Shown here piece after piece: positions 1 to 13,500 of a stretch of DNA of 64,000 nt. The notes beneath the pieces were generated by a model. That model was given only the letters and a program-made list of their open reading frames with translations. It made no database searches and had not been told where the DNA came from. Every line of letters starts with the position of its first letter. Positions within the stretch are counted from its first letter, which is position 1. The position numbers and the translations under genes are program-made. Source of the DNA: Euglena gracilis (taxonomy: Eukaryota > Euglenida > Euglenophyceae > Euglenales); NCBI GenBank assembly GCA_039621445.1, contig CP154956.1, positions 93,686,406-93,750,405 of the forward strand, given 5' to 3'.

Positions 1-1179
1 CTGCGGGGGTTAACGGGGAAATCGGAACACCGTTAGACAGGACGTTGAACCCGGCGTTCCAAGCAGGGGATTTCTTGAGCCGGAGGGACCGTATCCCCCA
101 GGGGGGGGGGTCCAGCCAGCCAGCAGCTCAAATCCAGCCAGCAGCCCAAATTCGGGCTGGGAGCCATACATCTCTTTAAGGATTTGCGAGCCCCCCCCCG
201 GGGGGGGGCGGCTGCAGCCAGCCCCGATTTGGGCCAGCCCAGCCACAGCAGCCCCCTCCCCCCGGGGGGGGGGGTGCTGCTAGCCCTAGCTAGCCAGCCC
301 CTTTTTGGGGGTCCAGGCCAAAATTTTTCGGCGCAAAGCGCCGAAATTTTTTGAAAAACTGTGTTCAAAAGTGGCCAAAAATGGGGTTTGGGGGGCATTT
401 GGGGCATTTCTGGGGGGTTTCAGATGCATCATTTTTTCAAAACTGTGTTTTGCAGGTCATTTTTGGGCATTTTTCCGATTTCAGTCCAGCTCGCCCCGGT
501 TCGGGTCCAGCCGGGTCCAGCCCCCCCCCCCCCCCCGGGGGGGGGGGGGCTGCCCAGCCCAAATTTCTAGCCCTAGCCCAGCAACCCCCCCCCCCGGGGT
601 CCTTAAAGAGATGTATGCTGGGAGCCCCCCCGGGGGGGGGTCGAGTGAAATAAAGTTGGGTCCAGCCCAGCCGGAGACCGGCAACCGGCCGAAGGCCGGC
701 GACCACTTGTATTTTTACAAATGGTTGATGTGCGCATTTTCGACCAACCACTTACAAAGTAAAAGTGGTCGATGTTCGCAAATGTCAATTTACCAAACCT
801 CCCCCCACAAATGGCACCCCTCTGGGCTCCGCCCAGGTGGTTCAATTGCAATTGGGGGGGGGGGTCGCTGAGCTCTTATCTCTTTAGAGTATGAGCGAAG
901 CTTACCACAGGGGGAAAGGGATGGTGGAACCCGGGGGGGGGGGAATTGCACATCAGGAGGTCGAAAATTGCAGTGCAAAAAATTGCACAAAATTGCACAA
1001 AATTGCACACACCAGAAAAGCCATACCAGAAACCAGAAAAGCTGCATATTCTGCCAATTTACCCGTTCGGTTCGCCCAAAAAGTTGCAACACAATCAGCC
1101 GTGGCAATATGCGATGGCAATACTTACGCCATTCACACATATGGCATAAAGTGGAGCCCCCACACTTAAGTGTAGGGTA

Positions 1180-2215
1180 CTGTGGGGGGGTGGGGGGGTG
1201 GGGGGGGTGGGGGGTGTGTGGGGGGGGGGGGGGGGGGTGGGGGGGGGGGTAGTGTAGGGGGGTGTGGGCATACAATTGCTTACCGACCCCGGGGGGGGGG
1301 GGGGGGGAGGGGGGGGGTCACTCCACTTTTTTAAAAACCAGTCAGTCACTCATTTTCAAAAAACCAGCCAGTCACTACCCCTCCCCGGGGGGGGGGGTCG
1401 GCCACTCAGAAAAACGGCCACTTTCCAGTCACTTTAGGCCATTTTAGGCCCAAAAAAATTTTCCAGCGCCTTCGGCGCCGGGGTCACTCAAGCCACTTTT
1501 GCCCACTCCTGGCCGACCCCCCCCCTGGGGGGGGAGGGGTCCGGGCCAAAAACCAGTCAGTCACTCTGAAAAAACCAGTCACCCACCCCCCGGGGGGGGG
1601 GGGCTGGTCAGTGCTTAAGCAATTGCCTGGGTGTGGGGGGGGGGGGGGGGGGGGTGGGGGGGGGGTGGGGGGGGGGGGGGGGGGGGGGGGGGGGTGTGTG
1701 GGGGGGGTGTGGGGGGGGTGGGGGGGGGGGTGGTGGGGGGGGGGTGGGGGGGGGGTGGGGGGGGTGGGGGGGGTGGGGGGGTGGGGGGGGGTGGGGGGTG
1801 GGGGGGTGGGGGGGTGGGGGGGGTGGGGGGGGTGTGGGGTGTGTGTGTGGGGGGGGGTGTGGGGGGGGGGAGGGGTGTGTGGTGGGTGGTGAGGGGGGTG
1901 TGTGGGGGTGCCAAAGCTGAGGAGGGTGGATTTTCTTTCCCTTGCGTTGCACACACAAGGGGATGATGTTATTTTGGTTCTGGGGGGGTCCGGGGGGGGG
2001 GGGGGGCGGCCCCCCCCCCCCCGGGCCGCGGCCAAAGGCCGCGGCGCGGCGAGGCCGAAGGCTGAGTAAGTCAAAAAAAATGACACCCGAACAGTTGCGC
2101 ACAGTCAACATGAGTGTGGGGGAGTGTGGGGGGGTGTGGGGGGGGGTGTGGGGGGGGGGGGGGGGGGTGTGGGGGGTGTGTGGGGTACTGTGGGGTACTG
2201 TGGGGTACTGTGGGG
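1180..2215. repeat. G-rich (GGGGGT-type) low-complexity blocks
   Basis: Nearly pure G with spaced T at 1180-1258, 1631-1912 and 2110-2213, each near the motif GTGGGGTACTGTGG. Long Gly or Pro ORFs here are artefacts of composition. Confidence 0.9.
1269..1629. mobile_element. MITE-like element (CATACAATTG family)
   Basis: Left end CATACAATTGCTTACCGACC; the right end reads GCTTAAGCAATTGCCTG, a diverged inverted copy. GGTGTGGG flanks both sides (1261-1268, 1630-1637), though this flank is low complexity. Interior is G/C runs and CAGTCAGTCACTC motifs. Confidence 0.6.
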
Positions 2216-2789
2216 GCTCCATTTTATGCCATCACTCGCCATTCATCCTGAATTTGTTCATCATCCAGTGAAAAACACAACAATTCATACTTAGAAATTA
2301 CCAAGGCACAAAATACGAACCTGTTTGTAGAACGCCTATTGCTCCTTTGCCAATTGGCCGATTGGGTTTGAAAACTGACGTAAACCAACAATAAACAGCC
2401 TTTGAACGGAAATTTTCACTACGCACATCAGTTTCCCAGCAAAAACTACCCAGGACATTTTATTTTGGAAAATGTCAGTTTTTGATGCAATTGAGAACTT
2501 ACCGTTTTGTTTTTTTTTTTGCTGGAGGTATCGCAAAAACTGGCTCCTACACTGGACATTTACCCCCCCACCCCCCCCCAAAACCCCCCCCACCCCCCCC
2601 CCCCCCCACCCCCCCAACACCCCCACCCCCCCGCCCCCCCACACTTGACCAGTGCATGAGCCAGTTTTTGCAATATATGGGTAGCAGGGGGCCATTGCAC
2701 AAAATTGCAAAAAATTGCACATTTCGGGAAAATCGAAAATTGCACAAAATTGCAAAAATTGCACGGTGCAATTTCCCCCCCCCTGTGGA

Positions 2790-2998
2790 ACCCCCCTGCC
2801 CCAGGGTATTGTCACCATGACCCCGGCCCGGTTCCGAAATTTCTCTTTCAGAGCGACTGGACCGAGTTTCCGAATCACCTCCGTTTGACCCCAAATTCCC
2901 AGCCCGAGTTATTCACTGGCGAAGGGGTCCAAATTGTGTACGATTCACCAACCCCCGACTTTGCCATGGGTGAGATTTTCGGTCAAAAAATGATTCTT
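2790..2998. repeat. Dispersed repeat family related to 4140-4320 and 39985-40135
   Basis: The three segments share CACCATGACCCCGGC, TTTCCGAATCACC, a CCCGAGTTATTCAC block and (first two) GGTGAGATTTTCGGTCAAAA. They look coding in places but are degenerate copies of one noncoding repeat. Confidence 0.65.
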
Positions 2999-4502
2999 TG
3001 AAAATATCTCGAGAAAACTATTTGGGGGGCCTCTATTCAGGGGGGTTTAGACCAAAAAAAAGGCCCTTGGAACCAGGGGATTTCTTAAGGACCACCCCCC
3101 CCCCCCCAGGGGGTCCAGTCTCCGGCTGGCAAAAAGGCTGCTGGCTGGCCCGGGAGGGATAGGGGGGAAGTCCGGGGCTGGAGGGGGCTGTGCTGTGTTA
3201 GGTCGATGCAAAAAAAAATTCCAAAAAATTCTTGCCTTCTTTACATTTTGATGGATGGAGCTAGATCAAGGCTGGGGGGCTGTGATGGAGGAAGCTGTGA
3301 TGAGGGGGAAAATGCAGGGATAGGTGAGCTGGGCAGCTCAGTTGGCTGGCCAGCCTTCGGCCGGCTGGCCGATGTTCGCACACCGATCACAACACGCGCA
3401 CCAATCACTAATTCAATTGCAGATGCGGTCAGTGAGCAATGCGCAAATTGATCCTCATTTCACAAATTTGTGTCACACGAAGGTTCCATTTGCACCTGCA
3501 CATTTTAGTCCATTAAAAGCGACAGTGGAGGCTAGGTAGCCCGCTTCGGGACCCCGGACCCCCCCCCCCTTGTTCATTTCACTTCGGAAGTGAACAGGGG
3601 GGTCATGCACCTGGCTGTATTTGTTCACTTCCGGAAAACCCGAAAAACCGGAACGATGGGTGCCCGATCAAGGTACTCTTTCAAAAATTTTTCAGCGCTT
3701 TTGGCGCCGATTTTTTCATGCCATAATTGTTGTCAAATTCAACTGCACATTGCATTGTCCAAAATGGTGGCAGTTGTTTGCCTGTTCCATGCCTCCGGGC
3801 CACCGGATGCCGACGGGGCTGGGCCGGGCCAAGCCTCCGGGCCGCCGGCCGGGCCAGGCTGGGCCGTGTTGTTGGGTTAGGTTTAGATTGTTGGATTTTT
3901 GGGTTCGGATGCAGTGATGTTTACGGTTTAGGTCAAGGGACCATTTGTGGCTTTTTTTGTCTTTTTGGCGGCATGAAATTGTGGTTGGACAAAAAAAAAA
4001 TGCAGGTCGGACCGACCACGTTTCCCGGCCGCCACAGTACCAAAAGTTAATAAGCAAGAAGTGGGGTCCGCTCCCTTGGAGATGCTTAATGACCCGCGGG
4101 CTGTTCATAACCTTGCTGTTTTTTTTTTAGCTCCTCCTTACAGAATATTTCTGAATTTTTTCCCCCAATATTTCGAAAGATGCCCACCTCCATCTGACCC
4201 CAACTCCTCACCAGGCCCAAGATATTCAGCCGACATGGGGTCCAAACTGGGTAGGATCACTCCCCCCACTCTGCCATTTTGCCAGGGTGAGATTTTCGGT
4301 CAAAAAACTTGTATTTCAAAAGCATCTCAAAAAACGTGAAACCTCGTCATTCAAAAAACTATAATTTCTTTCCTTTGGAATCATTTCCTGTGATAACAAA
4401 AATCAGGGGTGGTGGGGATGTCACTCGTCACACATGACCTGCCAAAGGTGCCAAATTTTGGATTCCCCATTGAATAGGGTTGGGTTTTCTGGTTCATTTC
4501 AG

Positions 4503-7500
4503 GCTTCAGAAGGCTTTGCGTGATGCCCAAGTGGAGAACAAGTTGTTGAAGGAGCGTCTAGAGGACAAACAAAATCCAAGTCAACAACCAAGTATTTCTT
4601 TCTCTCTTATCTCTACACCGCAGGGGGAAACTGTAGCCCAACTCTCCCCATACCTTTTCACCCATATTTGTATGTAATTATATTTGTATTGTATGTTTAT
4701 TTTTCTTTTGGCCGACCAAAAAAATGTGCCCTCTCCAAAATCCGGGTCGCAAGGGGGGATGCGGGGAACCCCCAATATGTTTTTTGTTTTTTTCTAGATG
4801 TTTCTTTGCTTCTTGTTCCAAAAAAATTTTGGGCAATGTAAATGACAGACAAAAGCTGAAAATGTCTTTAACTGGAATCCGCCAACAGACCTTGTTCCGA
4901 AATAAAGCTTGTTCCCCATTTTTCAAGCTACAGACAGTTTTACCAGTGTCTGTGCTAGACATTGGCGACAAATGATCTTGTTTTTTTCAAGATAGAAAGA
5001 GCTACAAGTTTTTCAATTACAAAATCTAAGTCAAAAATGCAATTTCAATTTTGTCATTTCTGTGACACTGTTAAATCTGGAAAAAAAATTATTTTGGGCA
5101 ATCTTTCTTTTGGGCGAAAAAAATGGGAATTTCAGCAGTTGTTTTGTGTTGCAAAAAAAGTTCGATCATCACATTCAAGAAAAAGAAAGGCATGCCCTGA
5201 TTCCTCCCTCTCCAAGCTTGTGGACTGAGTACTGTTGGTTGGATCGACCTTGGAGTAAGATATGACCAGAGATTTGGTGTCGCTGGTTGGTTTCTCCCAC
5301 ATGTTCTCGTGAACAAACTGTTTATTTTGAAGGGGACTGGTCCATGAACTTTTGGAATCTATTTCTGACGCAAAAATTCTGAAATTGATTTTTAAAGTGA
5401 TGTTTAATGTGAGATCATGGTGGTCACACGCGACTTGTCAAAACCACTACGTTTCCCCCACGACCCCCCCGTGACCCCCCCCCCCCGCGACCGACCCCGC
5501 CCCCGCGACTCATAAACCCTCCATATGAAACTTGCAATTCCCAAAATGTTTTCATTTTTATACATCTGCACAACAGATTACGTGTCCAATGTCTTGCGAA
5601 ACACTTTTTTTTCGCATTCAGGAACAACTAAACCAAAAAAGTGAAAATGGAGCGAGAAAGGTCTGGGCTACATGTATATTCCTGTATCTCAGATTGCGCT
5701 GAGTGGTGGCTGGTCATTCTGTTGTGTTTAAATTCTGCAATTTTAAATTCGCACTGAAGGATATCCAAACAGCAGTGGTGCCACACCCTCCAAATGGTGC
5801 GTGTGTTAAGTTGCACAAGAGGTTGGTGTGCAAGATGCGCAAACCGACCAAAAAGTCTGTATTCGCATTTGCACAAACTGACCACTTGTACAATTTCACA
5901 AACACATCAATTGCAGCTGGCACACATGGCCCTTTTCACAGTTACACAAACAATTGGTGTGCGCATTTGCGCACACCATCCATTTGCGCATTTGCCCACA
6001 CCGAACACCAATTTCTCACAAAGCCAAGTTTCAGTGAAACCCTGAAACTTCAGGCTTGAACAGACCTCACCAAATCGTTCAGTCAATATCCTAAGTTGAT
6101 GAGACATCCATTGAAAGGTTCCAAACTCACCCTCTGGGTGTTGTGTATATTGACAAAGAAAAAAGCTTAAGTGCGAGCTGCGCCGTCTAATATTTTTTTT
6201 TTTAGCACTCGGCAGGACAATTTTTAGAAGAAAAATAAAGCGATGCCAGTGACCTGCCTCAAGAGAAAACCCTGAGAACCCTGAAAACCAACTCTTTATC
6301 AGCTTATTTTCCCCGAAACGGTGGAGGTCTGCTGTGGTGCAGTCTGCACAGCATCACCAAGTGCAAAGTGGCCACTTGGTGGGGCTGGGCAACCAAGGAA
6401 TGCATCCCGATTCTTGAAGCCCGGGTGAGCGCCTCGGCCCAATTGTACTGCGAAAAAATCCTAAGTCCATTCAGGCAGAAATTGGCCGGAATAAACCGGA
6501 ATAAATTCCGGAATAAACCGGAATAACCCGGAATAAACCAGAATAAAACCCTGGAATAAAATTTTGGCCGACCGGAATATCTCCTTGCCCCTGGTATCTG
6601 TCCAAATCATAGTGGGCATGCCTATTTTTTTTGACGTTGTTTTTTAAATTATTTCTAGCAATGTTTTTTTAAAAAATGCCCACGAAACTTTGCAACAAAG
6701 AATTTTTTGAATGCATATTTTCAGTCATTTTTGGCAACTTCTGGGTCAGTTCTGCCAAAAACTGCCTTCCACAAAAAACGAATAAAGTCATAAAATTGCA
6801 TTTTTTTGCATTTGTTTTGGATTTTTTCCCATTTCTTGACACCTTTTGAACTTAGTAGGATTCAAAGTATGGTTTGGGTGTTTCATACCGAGTTTTTTTT
6901 AATGAAAATTTCCCTTTGTTTTTTTTGATGTTTTTTGACGTTTTTTTTCTTCTTCAAAAAATGCATGTTGTTTTGAAAAAAAGACAAGAAGAATGCCCAC
7001 CATGGTCCAAATTTTTTTGTTGGCCAGTTTGATCCACCATTTTTGTTTGGGCGACCAGGTTAGCCAGCTAAGAGATTGCCGTATTCTCAGGCCTTTGCTT
7101 TAGGGTTTCAGTACCCCCGGGTGGGGGGGGGGCTGGGCTGTGGCAAGTCCAAACCTGGCTAGTGGGAATCATAGTGGACCCCCCGGAGGGGCCCACTATG
7201 CCAGCAGGGCTTGTGGAAAAGCTTGTGGAATTTTTTTTTTACAATGACCAGCGCCAAATTTTTTGGGGACCCCAAAGATCCCCATTTTTGTGCATTTTTG
7301 TGATTTTCTTTGGCACAAAATCAGCCAAAAAACCTTTAAAAATCTCATTTCCACCTCGGCGTGCAGCACCGGAGGAATTTTTTTTCCAGTTGGGAGGACC
7401 CCCGGACCCTAACCCTAACCCCCACTCCCTGGGGGGGCTGGGGGGGGGGGGGGCTAGCTGGTCCATTTTATCCAGTGTCTTGTAGAATTGCTAGCCAGTG

Positions 7501-10500
7501 GACCCCCCGGGTCCTTAAGCAATGGCCTGTCAAGTCGGACTACTCCCAGCAGCTTGGGGTTATCCAAGGCATAGAGTGGACACTCCCAGGCGTTCATTTG
7601 GTGTGGTTCACAAAATCATTGAACCGCAAACTCCTTTTTGGTAATCACAAGTGACCCACAACCCCCTATTTAAGGAATTTGGCTTGGCGGCTCCTTGGTC
7701 TCCCTTGGCATCTTCGACGTTGGCCGCAAAACCCTTCCTTAGGAGGTGAAAATTGTTTTTTCTTTTATTTTTTTTCTTCCGACGATTTGCTCTGGAAAAT
7801 TTCACCAATTTTTGACAAATTTTTTTTTACGCCAGCTGTTTTCAGCAACTTTTGGTTGACTTTAGGAGGGGAGGGGGCATTTAAACCTTGCTGCCAAGAA
7901 TCGGCAATTTTAACCTTCCCATTGTTCAGGTGGGGGTTCCCTTTTTCACATGGATAACCAGGGTTGGATCCCCCCCTCCAGCCTATGACCAATTCTTCCT
8001 CTTTTGCAATGTTTCCCCACGTCTCCAAAATGAAAGTTCACAGGCATGTGCAAGGTTTTGTGCTGAATGACAATCCTTATACAGAGGTGAGGGAAACAAA
8101 GTGGAAAATGGAGAATGGGGCGTTAGCAATTAACAAGTTAGATTATTTTGAAATTCGACATTATATTTCAGGCGCTGGTTTCCAGAAGCAGCTGCAGGGA
8201 ATGCTGAACCTGGGTACCTCCAAAGATGACATGCCAGTCCTCTCCGTGATGTTGGTGTGTCTCAGTTTTGAGTCCAAAGGGCATCTGGGCATCTTCTTTC
8301 TTTTCCTGATTTTCAATTATGACAAGGAAGTATTTCGCAATTGCCATATTGAATAAGTTGATTGACATTTTCGAAAGCAATAATATTTGTGTATTCCCAT
8401 TGTTTCGCTGTATTAGAATTTGTTCATGTGTTCCATTTTCTCTGACACCCAGTTCATTTCCATTTTTATGACATTTGATTTTTTATGTTCTATATTGGCT
8501 AATATTGGACTGAAATGATGTGTTCAAAAGTAAAGTGTGAACTTTTTTTTTGAAGTTTGAGCTGTATGGTTGTATGTTCAGTCCTGCTTGATTCGTTTGG
8601 AATTTTATTCAACAATTTGAAACCAAATCCAAAGTGTTGTTTGAGCTGAAATTCGAACAGGATCTTTAATGCGCCATTTTGTCTCAAGCCAGAGGCTTTT
8701 CAAGTTTTTCAGGTGGATTGTTGAAGTCGCCAGACGCACGCTCCAGGGCGTCGCTTAACCCGGAGGGACCCCATCCCTGCGGGTCCAGCGAGCCAGCAAC
8801 CTTTTTCCAACTCCCCCTTTTGACAAGTGCAAATATGGGCCCAAATATGTGTAGGCTGCCCAGCTTGCAAACTTAACTTTTTTTCCATACATATTTTCAT
8901 ACACATTTCATGCATATTTGAGTCTTTTTTTTGGATTTGTTTTGCCAGTTCTATTTTATTGCGCCGGGACCCCATCAAGGGGTGTGGCTAGCAAGCAGCT
9001 GCCTTTTTTCCAGCCGCAACCTTTTCCACGTCATTTTTGGCGCCTCGTTTTTGATCCAGCCGGAGAGGGGTCTTTGACAAATTTCTGAAGGCAGCTTTTC
9101 AAGTAATTAGGAATGTTCGTCATTTGTCCGTGGAACACCTCTTTTTTTTTATATCAGGACATCAAGAACACTCTAATGGGGTTTTACACCTCTCTTGAAA
9201 AGGTGTCGGAGCAACTCAAGTCTCAGAAGGTGTGCCAACTTCTGTTTAATTTTTTTTTGACGTTGGATAGTTTTGGTGAAACATACAAACCCCTCCAAGT
9301 ATCCCCTCCAAGTGGTTTGTTTTGCCTGAAGCTTTGTATGCCTAAATTATTTCTGCAGGGAATGTCGAAAGGCGTCCGTCCAAATAATTTTGCCCCCCTT
9401 CACAAGGAACAAAAACTGGAGAATAAGGAGGTGGTAAGCACAAAAAACCTTCCAAAATGCCGCAGTGTTTTATTGTCTATTCATCGGAATTCCATAGAAT
9501 TCCTGGTCCAAACAGCATTTGATACCAAACTGCTTTTTGGAGAAATGGTATCAATCTCCATTGGTTTTGGGTAATTCCCTCACTTCGTTGGTGGTGGGGG
9601 CAAACAGGTCAGTTCATTATCTTTGCAGGGGGCAAAGTTATTTGGGGGAGGGGGTTAAATGTTTTGTCCTTCACTTCAGTGCTGAATTTGGCAGTATTTG
9701 ATTTTCATTGTGTTCTGGGACCACCAAACACTCCCCTGTTGTGGAATTCCCAACGTGATTGGCTTGGTCACTCCTTTTCTTCCTTGCATTCAATCCGTCC
9801 AAACTGGATAAAGCATAGTTATAAAGTCACATTCAAGGTACAAATCCGAAACAAGCACATAATATGCCAGAAATACGTCAGATTTCTCATTAACATCACA
9901 CAGACAACCCAATAATATACCAAAGCTGGGCATAAGTATCATGCAGTGCCCCCAATGAAGCCTATATGTTTTTTTGGCACACATCATCGCTGGTGCACAG
10001 TGCCACCCACCCAAATGAGTGCGTGTGCAGTGTCCTAATTGTGCGCAGTGCCTCAATAAGTGCGCACCCCCCAAGGGTCCGAAACTACCTCCCAAAAAAG
10101 TCGCACCCCCCAAAGGAGAAATCACTGTCACGTCTCAGGTAGGAAAGTACACACAATTCTCAGAACTGTCCTTCTCAGACCAAATTTGACACATAATCGA
10201 TTGACTCATTGCTTGACATCACAAGAAGGTGAGAAACTGAAAAAGAGTGGTAGAGAATTAAGTATTTCATGCTTTGTCCTTATAAGTGCGCAGTGCCCTG
10301 ATAAGTGCGCACCCCTTGGGGTCCGAAATTGCGTCCTTAAAATGCGCACACTTATTAGGGGGGGTTTACTGCTGAAGGCAAATGCGGTTTTACGATGCAT
10401 GAACCTCAAGAAGAAAGCCAAGCGACTGAATTCGCTGCCTCAAAATCAAGCAATGCCACGTCCGGCAGGAGTTCGTGCAGCGCAGTTTGCCCGCCGAGGG

Positions 10501-13500
10501 AGACAGGGTGTGGCGCAACACGACGCGGCTGACGCACCACGACATCCTGTCGCTGAGCACCGAGCTGGAGCGCCGGAGGGTGCGAGTGCCCCCCCCCCCC
10601 CCCACCCCCGCACGCCCCCTCCCTGGCCCCTGCCAGTCCCTTGGCTCTCACCCCCACCACTGGACCAGTCCACAAGGGACAGGATTTTGGCTTTTCTTCT
10701 TATTTTTCTATTTCTCGTGAAGGACCATCCCTTGGACTGCCTCCAGGCAGAAGTGTCAACCAAGGGCCCGCTGCAGCCTAACTGTATTCTAATGTCAGGT
10801 TTTAGGAGTTGTGCTTTGAGGCCCTCACCCTGACCGCATTCTTTCCAGAACCCAAGCTTTTCGACAGAAAAAATTTCGATGGCAAAGGACTGCCGATGAA
10901 TTTGCATCTTGGCCATATTCCATCATTGGCACGAGCAAAAAAGCATTAATTTTGTGATTTGATTCCCCCTGCTCACTGGTAGGTTGACTCACCCCACTGC
11001 TCAATGGCCCGGTGGGGACCACCTCGCCCTCTTGCCTGTCCTGGGTTTGGCTTGGCCTAAGGGGGGGGGTCAAATCACAATATTTGGCTCTCGTGAACCG
11101 GGCCTCAGTTTTCCCACAGGGCTGCGCAGCAGAGCTGGCTGTGGCACTTCTGCGTGGGGCAGGGGCATGCCAATGTGCACACGCCATCACCATACCCCAT
11201 GGGCTTCCTCAGGCTTTGGGGCTGGGGTTGGGTACCACGTGCCACGTTACATCGGGTACCACATTGGGTACAGAATTGGGGTGCACAAGAAATTAATGCC
11301 CCAACTGTTGTTTGATGATGGTCAAGGATGCCAGACACCATTTTTCCCCGATGTCGATCTGTTTTTGTCAAAATGTTCAACGTGCTGGGACAGCGGATAT
11401 TTTTTTTATCCGCTTTACACTGCTCTGACTCTCCCCCAATCGTCCAACTTGTTTGATCGGTTTATGTTTACAATAATTGCTCAGGGAATGAAAAAGGCAT
11501 ATTTTTTTGTTTTCATTGTGGCACCCAATAACAACATTATAGAAGATATGCTAATGTAGACCTATAATACCATCCGATGGGGTTGATGAGCTTTTTTTGG
11601 CCACCCCCCCCCCCCTCGGGGGGCCCCCAGGGGGCAAAACAGCAAACAGTGCCAAAGGCTGGACCACAGTCCGAGGCACCGGAAAATCAACTTCTACACA
11701 CACTCCCAACCACCCGCCTCGCACGCGGTCGCGTCGTGACAGCGCAAGCTTGATTTTGCCACCGCAGTTTGGAGGTAACCACACCAAAGGTGGACACACT
11801 CACACCAACACGAACACCCCCAGCAATGGCAAGGTGTGCTGGTTTGGACAGCGGTGTCTATACCCATACTGTCCGTACCAGCACCCAGCCAACTGGTGGG
11901 GGTACACCCAAAAAGTGCAGCCCACAGAGGGGGTTCCCCATGGGGAGGGCGGGGCAGACCGACGGGGGAACAGCGCATGTGCAAGTATGGGATGGGATGC
12001 TGGTGGAGGACCACCTCATGCCCGTATGCCCATCCCATTGAGAACAGCAACGGGAGACAGCAACACAACAACTGGGAACCACACCAAGAGCAAAGAGCCC
12101 AGGGTGGGTCCAAAGGGTCGGGGAAGCAGCAGCAACAGCAGCAGCCCAGCAAGCAGCAGCGGAAAGCATTTCCTTCCCAGGGGGACCCGGCGGGCTGTGG
12201 TGGTAAAAAAGGGCCCACTGCAAGTGACACCGGTACCCGCCGGCACGCAGTGGAGGAGTAGGCCCCTTACCACCCCGAGCACCTCTTGGGAACGAAATCG
12301 AGCAGCAACAGAAGCAGCAGCAGCAGCAGCCAGAAAGGGGAGCCGGAAACCCAAGGGGGAGGGGAAGGGCAAGGAAAACACAAAACGGAAGTTTGAAGTC
12401 CCAGTGAATATGGGGTCGGACAATTATTGGGAGTTGCTCCGAAGAAAGGGCCAGAATCGGAATGCAGCGCCAGGCCTTAAACCAGACAGAAGCCAAAGTG
12501 CATCTAAGGGGGGCCCCCAGGGGGTGGGTGGGTGGGGGGACCCCCTCCACCCCGTCTTAAAAAAGCCCCAGGACCCCCTCCCCCTGGGGCTTTTTTTCTA
12601 GTAGCCAGTGAAATGGTCAGAAAGGGCTGGTTAGTGGATTTTAAGCAAAAACACTACCTTGGTAATAAATCTGGGGATATTCTATTTTTAGGTGGGCTAC
12701 AAAGGGGCTTCTGTTTGGGTTCAGTTGATGATAAAATCTATGTTTTGAACATAGTCCGTCTCAGAACGCAAAGCATGTGTATGTTTTGCCATTGTTTGCT
12801 CTAAGGATACTGGAAGCTGTGTGCCATCCTTCAATGTTTCTCGGCGCCTGTTTGCTTTCTGGCCAGGCGTGGGCACCACCTGAGTCTAACCCTGACCCTA
12901 ATTGTCACTCTTCCAGCTGAAGCTTGCGGGCCAACTGTTTGGGTCCCAGCCGTATGACCAAGTGGACCCAATCACCGACCGGCTGATCTCTCTGTACCTC
13001 CTGCGAGAGAGCCATGAGATGACTGCACAGCTGGAAGTAATGAAGCAGGTACCCAAACACCCACCCGCCCACCAACCCACCCTCCCACACCCACACCCAC
13101 CCACCCACCCACCCACCCACACATTTTGCCCCGATGTGATGTAATGTGCGCATGGCATGCCAGCTTCTCAGGCTGGTGAACTTTACCCATTTTAAAAAAA
13201 GAATACAATTCATCCATGGTTAAAAACTGCCAAGGAACCAGAGAAAATATATCTTGCAATGTCACCTTATGAAATCGGCGTCAATTTTGGGGGTTGTGCA
13301 AAGCTTAAAGGGGAGAATGTTCTTGGGAACATTGCATTGCATTACATCACATTACATTACTTTACATTATACATTATACATTATAATATACATTGAAGTA
13401 TATATATTGTGTTATATTGTATTATGTTACATTATTCTATTCTATTCTATTCTATTCTATTCTATTCTCTTCTCTTCTCTTCTATTCTATTCTATTCTAT

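Larger units (their letters stand above)
1..4502. other. No gene resolved; homopolymer- and repeat-rich
   Basis: G/C-run elements with CAGGGGATTTCTT ends at about 64 and 3081, GGCGCAAAGCGCC hairpins, tandem AAAATTGCAC near 970 and 2700, and two copies of a dispersed repeat. The first exons of the coiled-coil gene may be here but none could be placed. Confidence 0.6.

Noticed and set aside
1484-2222. Long Pro- or Gly-rich ORFs on both strands (up to about 200 codons)
   Set aside because: Produced by G/C homopolymer runs; no splice sites, no varied composition.
2840-4330. Exons reading ...GEIFGQK at 2980 and 4300
   Set aside because: The same sequence recurs as a dispersed repeat; the copies differ by frame-breaking changes.
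7400-7420. Telomeric repeat
   Set aside because: Only two CCCTAA units inside a C-rich element.
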